From the IMG/VR virus record IMGVR_UViG_3300011013_000043, positions 1 through 37,126 of that record: a DNA stretch of 37,126 nucleotides; one strand, written 5' to 3'. Positions within the stretch are counted from its first letter, which is position 1, and each line of letters opens with the position of its first letter. Positions 17,641 to 27,700 of the stretch are shown here, one piece after another. The notes beneath the pieces are model-generated. The model was not told the origin of the DNA. It worked only from the letters and a program-made list of their open reading frames with translations, and did not search any database. Source of the stretch: a virus. The position numbers and the translations under genes are program-made.

Positions 17641-19158
17641 ATGGCTTTAACAATAGATGTAAATTATTTTAATTCCTTTTATTTAAAAAGAGTTTATGGA
17701 ACAGGTCCCCTGGGAAATATTCCTTATGTAGAAGGTCAAGGACCGGTACATGGTATTAACCCTGACAGTGCGTGGGAAACTGCTATAGACTATGAAAGTA
17801 ATTTTTCTGGTAATGTAGAGCGAGATTGGGTTATAGAAGAAGCCAGAATAAGAGCAGGTTATAACAATACTAGTGTAGATTTTGGAGTAAAAGCTTATAT
17901 AGTAGAAGATAATCCTAATCAACAACGATTAACTAATACTCTAATTTATTCAGGTATATTTAATTCTAGAACTGGAGTAAATAATACTAATGAATTTAGT
18001 GTAGGAGAAGAAATAACTAGAGGTGTAGATCCAGTAGGTGGAACTATTCAAAGACTTTATGCAGAAGACACTAACTTAATAGTATTTCAACAACGTAAAG
18101 TCAATGTAGCTTTAATAGATAAAGACGCTATTTATACAGCAGAGGGATTAGGAATTAGTACATCTGGAAATCAAGTAATAGGTCAAATAACACCAATACC
18201 AGGAAATTGGGGAATAGGTGAAAACCCTGAATCCTTCGCGGTGTATGGATATACAAAGTATTTTGTAGATAAAGAACAAAACGCTGTATTAAAAATGGAA
18301 GGAACTAACATTCAAGATATAGCAAGTGCTGGTATGATGGATTTCTTTAGAGATAGATTTGCGGGTTTAGGAACTAAAGGTTCTATTGTAGGTGGATATG
18401 ATATTTATAATAAAAACTATGTAGTTTCTATATCAAGTGATGGAAGATTTGAGTCTAAATCAATAGAACCATCAGATAATATTTTAACTGGAGAAGCACG
18501 AGCATGGACTTTAGCGTGGGATGATAGAGTGGCTGGTTGGACTACTTTCTTTAATTATATACCAACAAACATGTTTAGCTGTATAGGAAGATTTTATTCT
18601 ACAGCAGGTGGAGGAGTATGGCAACACTACACTAATTCATTAAGAAATTCTTATTACAATGAACCTAGTGACACCTCGTATGTAAAATTTGTATTTAATC
18701 CAGAACCGAATTTAGTAAAAACATTTAAAACAATAAATTACGAAGGAAGTAATGGTTGGGATGTTGTTCAGTTAGTCTCAGATCAAACCGGAGAAATAGA
18801 ATTTCCAAGTGCTTCAGGATTGTATCAAACCTATGATGATGAAATAACTGGTGATGTAAGATTAGAGGATGGAACTTCTAGTGGTATTGATTATAGAGCA
18901 ATATATAGTTATGACGAAGGTTTATATACAGATGGAGGTGTAGAATATAGAGCAGGGTTTGATAGAAAACAAAACAAATACTGGGCGGTTATTCCAAATA
19001 ATACAGTAACACCAATTCCAGGTGAAGTAATATGGGGTAATCAAACAGTGGGAATAAAAGGTTATTATACTACAGTTGTAATGGGAACAGATAAAACAAC
19101 TAATCTAGGTGGGTTGAAATCTTTATTTGCAACCAGTAGTGAGTTTATTATTAAATAA
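17641..19158 (+). CDS. Tail nozzle-like beta-propeller protein (505 aa)
   Basis: A 505-residue beta-rich protein. The segment at about 125-175 (EFSVGEEITRGVDPVGGTIQ, then RLYAEDTNLIVFQQRKVNVA and LIDKDAIYTAEG) has the blade signature of phage nozzle or tail-tube-B proteins, and the next blades (FAVYGYTKYFVDKEQNAVLK, GGYDIYNKNYVVSIS, WTLAWDDRVAGWTTFFNY) continue it. It follows the 1665-residue nozzle-like gene, so the tip proteins may be split or duplicated here: the first gene carries the N-terminal type blades and this one the C-terminal type. No enzymatic residues are evident. A receptor-binding role is possible but not shown. Confidence 0.65.
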   Translation: MALTIDVNYFNSFYLKRVYGTGPLGNIPYVEGQGPVHGINPDSAWETAIDYESNFSGNVERDWVIEEARIRAGYNNTSVDFGVKAYIVEDNPNQQRLTNTLIYSGIFNSRTGVNNTNEFSVGEEITRGVDPVGGTIQRLYAEDTNLIVFQQRKVNVALIDKDAIYTAEGLGISTSGNQVIGQITPIPGNWGIGENPESFAVYGYTKYFVDKEQNAVLKMEGTNIQDIASAGMMDFFRDRFAGLGTKGSIVGGYDIYNKNYVVSISSDGRFESKSIEPSDNILTGEARAWTLAWDDRVAGWTTFFNYIPTNMFSCIGRFYSTAGGGVWQHYTNSLRNSYYNEPSDTSYVKFVFNPEPNLVKTFKTINYEGSNGWDVVQLVSDQTGEIEFPSASGLYQTYDDEITGDVRLEDGTSSGIDYRAIYSYDEGLYTDGGVEYRAGFDRKQNKYWAVIPNNTVTPIPGEVIWGNQTVGIKGYYTTVVMGTDKTTNLGGLKSLFATSSEFIIK

Positions 19159-19164
19159 AATTAA

Positions 19165-19650
19165 ATGAGTAAAGTAGATTTGAAAAAAAATCTAAATATA
19201 TACAATCCAGAATTCCGCTCTAAAGTAGTAGAGCTAGAAGAAAGAATTAGTAGTTTAGATGAAAAATTTAAAATAAAACCAGCAGATTGTCCTTTAAAAC
19301 ATATGTTTTCAGATGGAATGTATGTAAGGGAAGTAACAGTACCTGAAGGAACGTTGGTTATAGGTAAAATACACAAGCATGAACATCCAGCTTTTTTATT
19401 AAAAGGTGAAGCTTTGGTGGTAACTGAATATGATGGAATAAAAGAAATGAAAGGACCTTGTTCTTTTATATCACTAGCAGGAGTAAAACGAGCAGTTTAT
19501 GCTAAAACAGAGTTAATATGGACAACTGTTCATTTAAATCCAGAAAATATAAGGGATTTAGAAAAGTTAGAGAATGATAATATAGCTATTAACTATGAAG
19601 AATTTGATAAATTTATAGAAAGTAAAAGTAAAAAACAATTAAAACAATAA
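19165..19650 (+). CDS. Cupin-domain protein within the tail operon
   Basis: A 161-residue protein with a coiled-coil-like N-terminus (1-40) and a single cupin domain at about 41-125. Cupin motif 1 is visible (G67, H70, H72, H74, then LLKGEALVV with G81/E82). Motif 2 is GPCSFISLAGVKRAVYA, in which the position normally held by the metal-binding His is Arg109; H123 follows in TTVHLNP. Cupins bind metals or small ligands, including sugars, and a few occur in phage structural modules. It lies six bases after the nozzle-like gene and five before an internal virion gene, so a virion role is plausible. An enzyme such as a dioxygenase or isomerase cannot be excluded, though the missing His makes catalysis less certain. 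Confidence 0.75.
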   Translation: MSKVDLKKNLNIYNPEFRSKVVELEERISSLDEKFKIKPADCPLKHMFSDGMYVREVTVPEGTLVIGKIHKHEHPAFLLKGEALVVTEYDGIKEMKGPCSFISLAGVKRAVYAKTELIWTTVHLNPENIRDLEKLENDNIAINYEEFDKFIESKSKKQLKQ

Positions 19651-19654
19651 TAAT

Positions 19655-20401
19655 ATGGCATGGGTAGCATTAGGTACTACAGTAGCAAGTGGTATAATTG
19701 GTGGAGCGGCAGCCAAAAAAGCACGAAAAAAAGCCGAAAAGCAAGCAAAAAAGTTGCAAGCCAAGTTAGATAATCTTGAGGCAAACAGACAACCTATATT
19801 AGATCCGTATGCGGGAGCTACTGATTTATCAGGTATGGCTACTGATTATTCGTCTCAATTTAGTAATCCTTATGCTAATCTAGCTGTAGCTACTCAAGCA
19901 GCAGAAATGCAAATGGAACAAACTGATATAGCACTCGCTAACACATTAGATTCATTAGCCGCTACTGGTGGAGGAGCTGGAGGAGCTACTGCTTTAGCTA
20001 GAGAAGCCGCTGCTAGTAAAAAATCAATAGCTGCAAGTATAGAACAACAAGAAGTAGCTAATGAAAGAATGAGAGCAGAAGGAGAAGCAAGATTAGAAGA
20101 TAAAGTTATTGCAGAGAAACAAAGAATAGAAGGAATTGAAATGAGTCAAGCAGAAAGAATGCAAAATCTAGACGCACAGGGTCAATTATTCACCTTCCAA
20201 CAAAGAGAAAATAGAGAGCAGATGCAACTAGATAGAACAGCTGCTCAATTAGATAATGCTTTAGCCGCAGCAAATCAAGCGAGAGCAGATCAAACAGCTG
20301 CGTTTACAGGAACGATAGGAGGAGCTGCTAGTACTTTAGGTACAATGGGAGCGGCGAATATAAAAACTGGAGGAACTTTCTGGAAAGCAAAAGGAGTATA
20401 A
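19655..20401 (+). CDS. Internal virion (DNA-ejection) protein, gp14-like
   Basis: A 248-residue protein with a glycine/alanine-rich hydrophobic N-terminus (WVALGTTVASGIIGGAAA, residues 3-20) followed directly by a Lys/Ala-rich helix, then long Ala/Gln/Glu-rich coiled-coil segments, and a second Gly/Ala hydrophobic stretch near the C-terminus (FTGTIGGAASTLGTMGAA). This design, a membrane-inserting end on an Ala-rich helical body, is that of ejected proteins such as T7 gp14, which form the channel across the cell envelope. The next two genes also look like internal virion proteins, giving the usual set of three. No sequence search was possible. Confidence 0.7.
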   Translation: MAWVALGTTVASGIIGGAAAKKARKKAEKQAKKLQAKLDNLEANRQPILDPYAGATDLSGMATDYSSQFSNPYANLAVATQAAEMQMEQTDIALANTLDSLAATGGGAGGATALAREAAASKKSIAASIEQQEVANERMRAEGEARLEDKVIAEKQRIEGIEMSQAERMQNLDAQGQLFTFQQRENREQMQLDRTAAQLDNALAAANQARADQTAAFTGTIGGAASTLGTMGAANIKTGGTFWKAKGV

Positions 20402-20415
20402 TAAAATAAATAAAA

Positions 20416-21783
20416 ATGTCATATAGAAATCCAAAATATACATACGTATCTGATCAACCCTACTATACTCAGCTAACAAATACTTTAGCTAAAGTGGGGC
20501 AAGATATTTCTAAAGCTAAAAGTGATTACGCTGAAGAACAAGTAGGTATAAATAAAGCAAGAACCCAAGCTGGGAGAGGAGCTAATCAAGCTTATGTTAC
20601 TGATGCAGTAAAAACAAACACTTATGGTAATAAGACCACACAAGGAGCTATCCACAAACTATTTCAAGGAACAGGTAAGAGAGTAGGAGAAATTACTATG
20701 GCTACAGAAGGTGCAGATCCTCAATGTGAAATAGATGGTAATTGTGATGAGCTATATGCGGAATTAGCAATGCTTAATAGAGGACCAGAAGATATTAAGA
20801 ATTTTACCGAAAACATGCTTACTGAATTAAACTACAAAGATATTAAGAATTTTGACGAATCTCAAGGTGGTAATTTTATTTTAGCAGCTAATATACTAAA
20901 CCAAGAAGACATGACTACTCCAGCTTATGGTTATTCTTATGATATTCAGTATGCCACAGCGGGAGATCCACCTACACAAGATGGAACTTACGACTGGGTT
21001 TTTAAATTTGATGAAGCTAAAGCTAGAGAACAATTAGCTAAAGATGGAAAAACTCCAGAAGAAATTGACAAATTAATACCAGGATTAAAATTCGATGGTA
21101 AAGATACTTTTTCTATTAATAGTGGAGGATTAAAACAAAACATGGCAAATGGAGATATATTTGTAGAAACTCCAAACATGACAGAAGAAATGGATGATAT
21201 AATATCGAGTGCAAATATAATATCAGAATTTGATACAGATAAAAACGGTAAAAGAATACCAGGAACGGGATCTTTTAATGTAGAAGATTTTATGATAGAA
21301 GGAATTTATACTCAAGAACAAACTGGCACCTTAGGAAAAGGAAAAGATGCTGTGGCTATGTTTGAAAATTATGTATCAATTGATAGAAACAAAGTAGCTA
21401 ATAGATTAGAGTTTGAAATTGATCAAAAAATGGATTATTATTCTCAACCCCAAAATCAAGGTCAAGCTATCGCTATGTATAACAAAGTTTTATCTGGAGC
21501 AGATACTACTAATTTAGATTTAGAACGTATTGAATTAGAAACTGGATTTAAATTTGAAAGAAAAGATGGAAAATTAAAACCTTCTTTAGAATCATGGGCA
21601 TCAGAATGGAATAATAAAGATGGTTTATCCGCAGAAAAATTAGGATTATTTAAACATTTATTAAAAAATTATGCAGTTGATGAAGTTACTAAGACTTTAG
21701 AAAGTGAAGCTTACAAAAACCAAAGAAAATATAATCCTAATCAAGTAGTTACTATAAGCGACAATTATAATACAAATAAATAA
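20416..21783 (+). CDS. Probable internal virion protein (455 aa)
   Basis: A 455-residue acidic, mostly helical protein. The N-terminus (YYTQLTNTLAKVGQDISKAK) begins a long helical region, and the middle contains a short Cys pair in the acidic segment DPQCEIDGNCDELYAEL (about residues 101-117). There is no signal peptide and no membrane helix. It lies between the small gp14-like ejection protein and the 3230-residue giant, the location of T7 gp15 in the classical order of internal core proteins. Its stop is one base before the giant gene's ATG. Function inferred from context. Confidence 0.55.
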   Translation: MSYRNPKYTYVSDQPYYTQLTNTLAKVGQDISKAKSDYAEEQVGINKARTQAGRGANQAYVTDAVKTNTYGNKTTQGAIHKLFQGTGKRVGEITMATEGADPQCEIDGNCDELYAELAMLNRGPEDIKNFTENMLTELNYKDIKNFDESQGGNFILAANILNQEDMTTPAYGYSYDIQYATAGDPPTQDGTYDWVFKFDEAKAREQLAKDGKTPEEIDKLIPGLKFDGKDTFSINSGGLKQNMANGDIFVETPNMTEEMDDIISSANIISEFDTDKNGKRIPGTGSFNVEDFMIEGIYTQEQTGTLGKGKDAVAMFENYVSIDRNKVANRLEFEIDQKMDYYSQPQNQGQAIAMYNKVLSGADTTNLDLERIELETGFKFERKDGKLKPSLESWASEWNNKDGLSAEKLGLFKHLLKNYAVDEVTKTLESEAYKNQRKYNPNQVVTISDNYNTNK

Positions 21784-21784
21784 T

Positions 21785-24700
21785 ATGAGTAGTACTCTTA
21801 CACCAACTCAATATGTATCTAATGGAATGAGATTTAATGTTACTCCAGATAGATTAGAAGAGTTTATGCAAAAATATCCCGCTGCTAAATTAGCAAGTGA
21901 GGCACCTATGCAACACGCGGCTACTACACAAATATATTATACAGAAGACGGTAAGCAATTTAGAGTATCTCCTGATCAAATAGATAAATTTAAAGCTGAA
22001 AACCCTACTGGAAGAACTATAGAAGAATGGAATACTCATATTAAAGATGAACAAGATAAGTATAAAAAGGAGTTAGAAGAAAATAAACGTAAGCATGCAG
22101 AAGCATTGGCTAATGAAAGCGAAAGAGTTCAAAAAAGTGTTGATAAAATTAATAGTGATTTTGAAAATCATTTTGAAAATAAAGAAGATGAAAATTATAT
22201 TAAATTAAAAGATGCTTCATATCAAGAAAAAGCTAAATATTTAAAAGAAATTGAATTAAATGAAAAATATTCTAGTTTAGACAATGGAGAACTAAGTTTT
22301 TGGGGTAATATGAAAAACCTTGCTAGTGAAATAATAAATAATCCTAGTTTAGTTCCAGGTCAGATGGTGGTTAACGCTACCTCCGCGAGTGCTCAACAAA
22401 AAAGCGCTTATGATGCTGAATTAGAAATTCAAAGACTTAATACTCTAGAAGAAACAACTAATCAATATACAGATTCTAAAGAGTATGAAAAAATAATGCA
22501 GGAAAAACTAGAATTACATGCTAAGTTGGATGCTGCTTATAGAGACGTAAATATTGTAGATATACAAGGCGGAGTAAATTATTTAAATGGAGCTATAGAT
22601 AGAATAAAAAGTAGAAAAATTTCCGAACTTGGTCAAGAGTATATTATAACTAATGAAGAAGGCGAAGAAATTGTTGATACTGAAAATCCTATGTATCAAG
22701 AAGAATTAATAAAGATTCAAGACGAGGAAATAGAAATAACTAGAGAAGACTTTGATAGTGATTTAGATTTTAATCTTTATAATAAACTACAAGATGATAG
22801 GAATATTTTAGATGATATTAAAGCTAATTTAACAGAACAGCTTGGATTAGAACAATCAGTTAGAAATATAAGTGACGACGCTGCTAGAGAAGAAGTATTA
22901 AATCAAGCGTACAATCTAACTGATTACAATAATAATCCAGAATATAAAGAATTACTAGAAAAGTTACAATTAAAACTAGAAGCTGCAGGAACAACCTTAA
23001 GTTTAGAAGAAATAGCAGAGAAAATATCAAGTGGGATTGATAAAGAGGAATACTGGAGAAGTGAAAAAGAATTTGGAGGCGTTGGTCATAGCGATTTTGT
23101 TCATGGTGGTGTAAACAAATTAGGATCTATCCTAGAAGAGAATATTGAAAATGCTTATATTGATCAAATTAAAACTGATTATAAAGTACAAGAAAATTGG
23201 ATGACTGATGGGTACAAAGTAACAGTAGGATTAGATAATAAATCAACGATGTTTCAAGGAAGAGCATTAATAACTAAACCCACTAAAGGTTTAATTGATA
23301 GAGCAGCGTTAAGTTTGGGAAATGCTGAGGATTATATTCAATCAAAAGATAAAACAGTATTAGTAGATGGAGTAGAAATAGATGCTCAACAGGCAGCGAA
23401 AAACGAAGCTTTTCAAGATCTTATTACTTCAGATTCAACTATTAAATTACTAATGAATAATTATGCTAAAGAAGCTACTCCTATTCTTAAAAACTATAAA
23501 AAAGAGTTAGAAGAAAACTATGATTTAAGTAAAAAAGAAAATGTAATAGAAGTAAATAGACTTTTAGCTGCTAAACAACAGGAGTTAACTATAGACAAAC
23601 TGTATGACAGTGAAGAGTGGAAAAAAATAACTACTAGTTATGGAATGGCGTTAGACAACGTAGCTCAACAATATGATTCAGAATTTAAACGAAATGACAG
23701 TTGGGTGCTTTGGGGGTTAGATAAATTAAGATTAAAAGGGGCAGGAGAAACTGATTATATACCTATAAATGATACTCTAGCTGATTTACTTGAAGGAACA
23801 GTGTCAGGTGTTGAGGGAATAAGATCTTCTATAGCGGATAAAGCTTGGGGAAGTATCGCGGGTAATAGATTTAGAGCTAATAGAGCTAGAGCAGATGTAC
23901 TAGATCAACAATTAAAAGATGAAGATTTTACTAAAGAAGATAAGGTTTACTGGCATAATGGTAAATGGAATGTATGGGATGAAGGAGAAGATGAGGAGCG
24001 TAGAGACAAACGCACTTATAATGCAGGTGAATTATCTAAAGAATTAAAAGAAAATAAGGATTATTGGCAAAAAGAAATAGTTGAACAAATAGAGGATGTT
24101 GCAGAAAGTGAAGAATGGTTGTCTGTATTTAAACAAGCTGACTATAGTGATGGTATTTCAATAGGAGACGCCGCGTTAACCGTAGGACAAGCTCTACCGC
24201 ATATTGGAATAGCAGCAGCAGGAGCTTTAACAGGTAACCCTATGTTAGCTTATCTAGGAACTGCTACTATGTTTGCACAAATGTATGGTGATAATTATTG
24301 GAGTGCTATAGAAAACAATCTAGATAAAACAGGTTTTAGCAAAGAAAAATTAAAACAAGCTTACCCAGAGAAATCAGATGAAGAAATAGAGGAATTATAT
24401 ATTAAAGCTGCAACTAGTAATTTGCAATCTGGACAAGGAGCTAATATGGCGCATTCAGCAGCAATGGCCGCGGTACAAACAGCTTTAGAAACATATGGTG
24501 CCCAACAAGTTGTAGGGGGAACTCAAAAAGCTTTAGCAGGTAAAATTCCAGGTAATCCTTTTCATTTAGGAAATTTATTTAAAACTTCTATGGATGACAT
24601 TGGATCAGGAATATTAAGAGGATTAATTCATCAAGGAGGAAGTTCGTTAGAAGAATTTGGAACAGAGTTTATGCAAGAAATTGTTGGTCAAATATCAACA

Positions 24701-27700
24701 GCTCAGCAAGGAGGTTTAGAAAGCACTGCTTTAATTGATGTTAGCGCAGCTCTTCAAGCTGGTATTGGTGGTGCGATTACTGGATTTATGTTACCTTTTA
24801 GTGGTAGCATGTATAGATTAGGTTCTACAGCTATAAGACAAGCAGCTAACGATATAGCATTGGAATATGCTCCAGATGGTAAAAGAGCTCAATCAGTCGC
24901 CATCTCTAATGCGTGGTTTGAAGATTCTAAAAAGAAATTAGATAAAGAATATAAAAACAAATTAGACGATCCTGCAAAAAAGCAAGAATACTATGATAAA
25001 ATTAGTGCTCTTTCTAACTCATACAATGCTAGTGTTAAACTTGGATTGTTAGGTAAAGGGAAAGATAATTTTACTCAAACAATGACCGCTGAAAATAGAA
25101 GAGCAGTGTTAGATGGATATGTAGAGATTGAAAATTTACAGAATCAAATTGAGGGATTAGATAAAAATGATCCTCAATTATTAATTCTAAAAGAACAATT
25201 AAAAGAGGTTCAATACGATACTGCTGAGATAATTAAAGCAGAAAAAACTACTGCACGTGTTACTAAGATCATGAAAGATATAGGTAAGGCAAAAGAAGTA
25301 GTTATATTGGATGATTTATCAGCAAAAGAAAGAAAAGCTTTAAGAAAAAGCCAAGGATTTGGAGATAGAACCACTGGTATATTTGGAGAAGATGGTAAAA
25401 TATATATTGATAAAAATTTATCAGCTCAATTAAAATCTGGAAACACAGCTGCTCACGAACTGCTTCATAAGGTTATGTTTAACACTTTATATGATGTAGA
25501 TGCTGAAGGTAAAATACAAGGGAAAAACGTGGCTCAAGGATTAGTTAATGCTCTTGATGGTTATTTAGATCAATTAGATCCAGAAAACACTAGAGGTGGT
25601 AAAGAATTTGCTCAAAGATTAAAAATTTATAAAGATCGACCTAATACAATAAAAGCAGAAGAAAAACTTATGTTGTTTGCAGACGCTATTGAAAATGGTG
25701 ATATTAAATTTGATGAAAATGTATTTACTAAAATAGGAGATGTAGTACGTAGGTTCTTACAAGATGTGGGGATAACAGATGTTAAGTTTAATTCTGGTAG
25801 AGATGTGTATAACTTTTTAAAAGATTATAATGTAGCTATTAAAAAAGGTAAATTTGGTGATGCTTTAACAAATGTAATGGAAGAGGGTGCTGAAGTTGGT
25901 GAAAATATAGAAAGAATCACTGATGATGAAAACTTAGGATCTATGAGGAAAAGTGAAGCAGCTGCTACAGATTCTTATGCAGAAACGGATACTTTAATTA
26001 ACGATCCTGATTTTGATTTAGAAAATAGTTTTGACCAAAAAAGAGCTCTTAAGATCGCTGCTCCTGTAATAGAAGCTACTACTCAAAGATTATGGGATCC
26101 AAAAAGTTTGTTAACTAGAGATGAATTTAAGAAAACTTTAGAAAAAGAATACTTAGATTCTTTACAGGAATATGATGCGGATAGAGACACAGGTATGAAT
26201 GCTGGTAAATCTATTTCTAATAAGTTTAATTTAAGAGCAGCTAAAGTAGCTAAAGATAATATAGGTAAGGTTGAAGCAGAAAGTTTAGATGCTGAACAAG
26301 CAAAGCAAGTGCCAGACACTACAAAACAAAAAGATTTTGACGCTCCATTAGCTAAAGAAGACAAACAAAGAAAGAAAAAATTAACAGTAGAAAATAAAGT
26401 AGTAGATAGGGAAGTTGCAGGTGAGATTAAAAATCAAATAAAAGAAAATACTAGATCTACTATTTCTGTTTTGTTAAACAAAGGAAAATCAGTAGAAGAT
26501 ATTGTAAAAGCGTTAGATAAAGAAGCTAAGGAACAAGAGTTTAAGGATGTAAAAGGAAAAAAGACTTTAGCATCTAAAGCTTATGAAAGCTTTATAGATA
26601 ATCTTATAAACAATAAATTTATAAAAAATATTTCTGTAGCAGACATGAAGTCTAGATTTAAAAATCTATTTAATGTAAAAGAAACTGGTAAAATTCCACA
26701 AAAAGGAATTAGTCCTAATACAGGAAAAACTACTAACTGGAACAAGCAGGTGTTTAGTGTCACAGCTCCTTCAGATATAGATTTAAAAGAATATTTTATT
26801 CCTAAAAATCTTAAAAATTTAACTCCTGGAGAAAAAGATACTTATACAAAAAGAGCTAATTCATTATTTAATTTAATAGCTAAGGATATTAAAATAGAAT
26901 CTTTACAAGAACTTAAAAATGATAAAGATTATATGAAGAATTTAGATATTCTTCTTAAACAACAAAACTCTCCTTTAACTGCTACTCAATTCATCGATGC
27001 TATAGATCAAAAATTAGACAGAAGAAACCTAGAAGACACATCTTTAGACACTGTAAGAGCTAGTGAAGCCTTACCAACTCAAGACAAGAAAAAAGCTGAA
27101 GAGAGAAAGGCTAAACGAAAAAGTGAAGCCCTTAGAAGCAATAGAGAAAAAATAGCTAAACAAAAAACCAGAGACGTTGGGGTTGAAGGAATAGTTCCCA
27201 GATATAAAAGAGGAGAAAAAATTAAATATAAAAAAATAAGGGAAAAAAGTAGAAGATTAAAAGATGGAACTATTAGAAAAGCCGGAGTAACCGAGGTAAC
27301 TGCTCCTGCAAGTCAAGTTCCTGCTTATGCTAAAATAGAACAAAGTCCTGAATCTATACGAAAAAGAAAAAGAAATGTTTGGGGTCATTATAGTGTTATG
27401 GGAGATTCTGTTATGGGATCTAAAACAATGACAGGAAACAACTCTTCTTTTTATCAATTTAAAGAAGAAAAAAGTTATAATGGAAAAGAAAGAGAACATA
27501 GTTTAGATAAGGATTTAAATAGTACTTATGATACCAACATGTTTTATGCTGATGCCAGATTAGATACAGCAGCTATTACACCAGACATGACCTTTCAAGA
27601 ATTTAAAGATTTACCTCAACATAAAGATGTAGATTGGGATGGTAATGTTATACCAAGTGGAATAGATATAGAACAGATATTTAATAACGCTCAAGATGTA

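Noticed and set aside
17683-17925. Minus-strand ORF rich in Ile, Tyr and Ser
   Set aside because: Shadow of the nozzle-like gene; no start context or neighbours on that strand.
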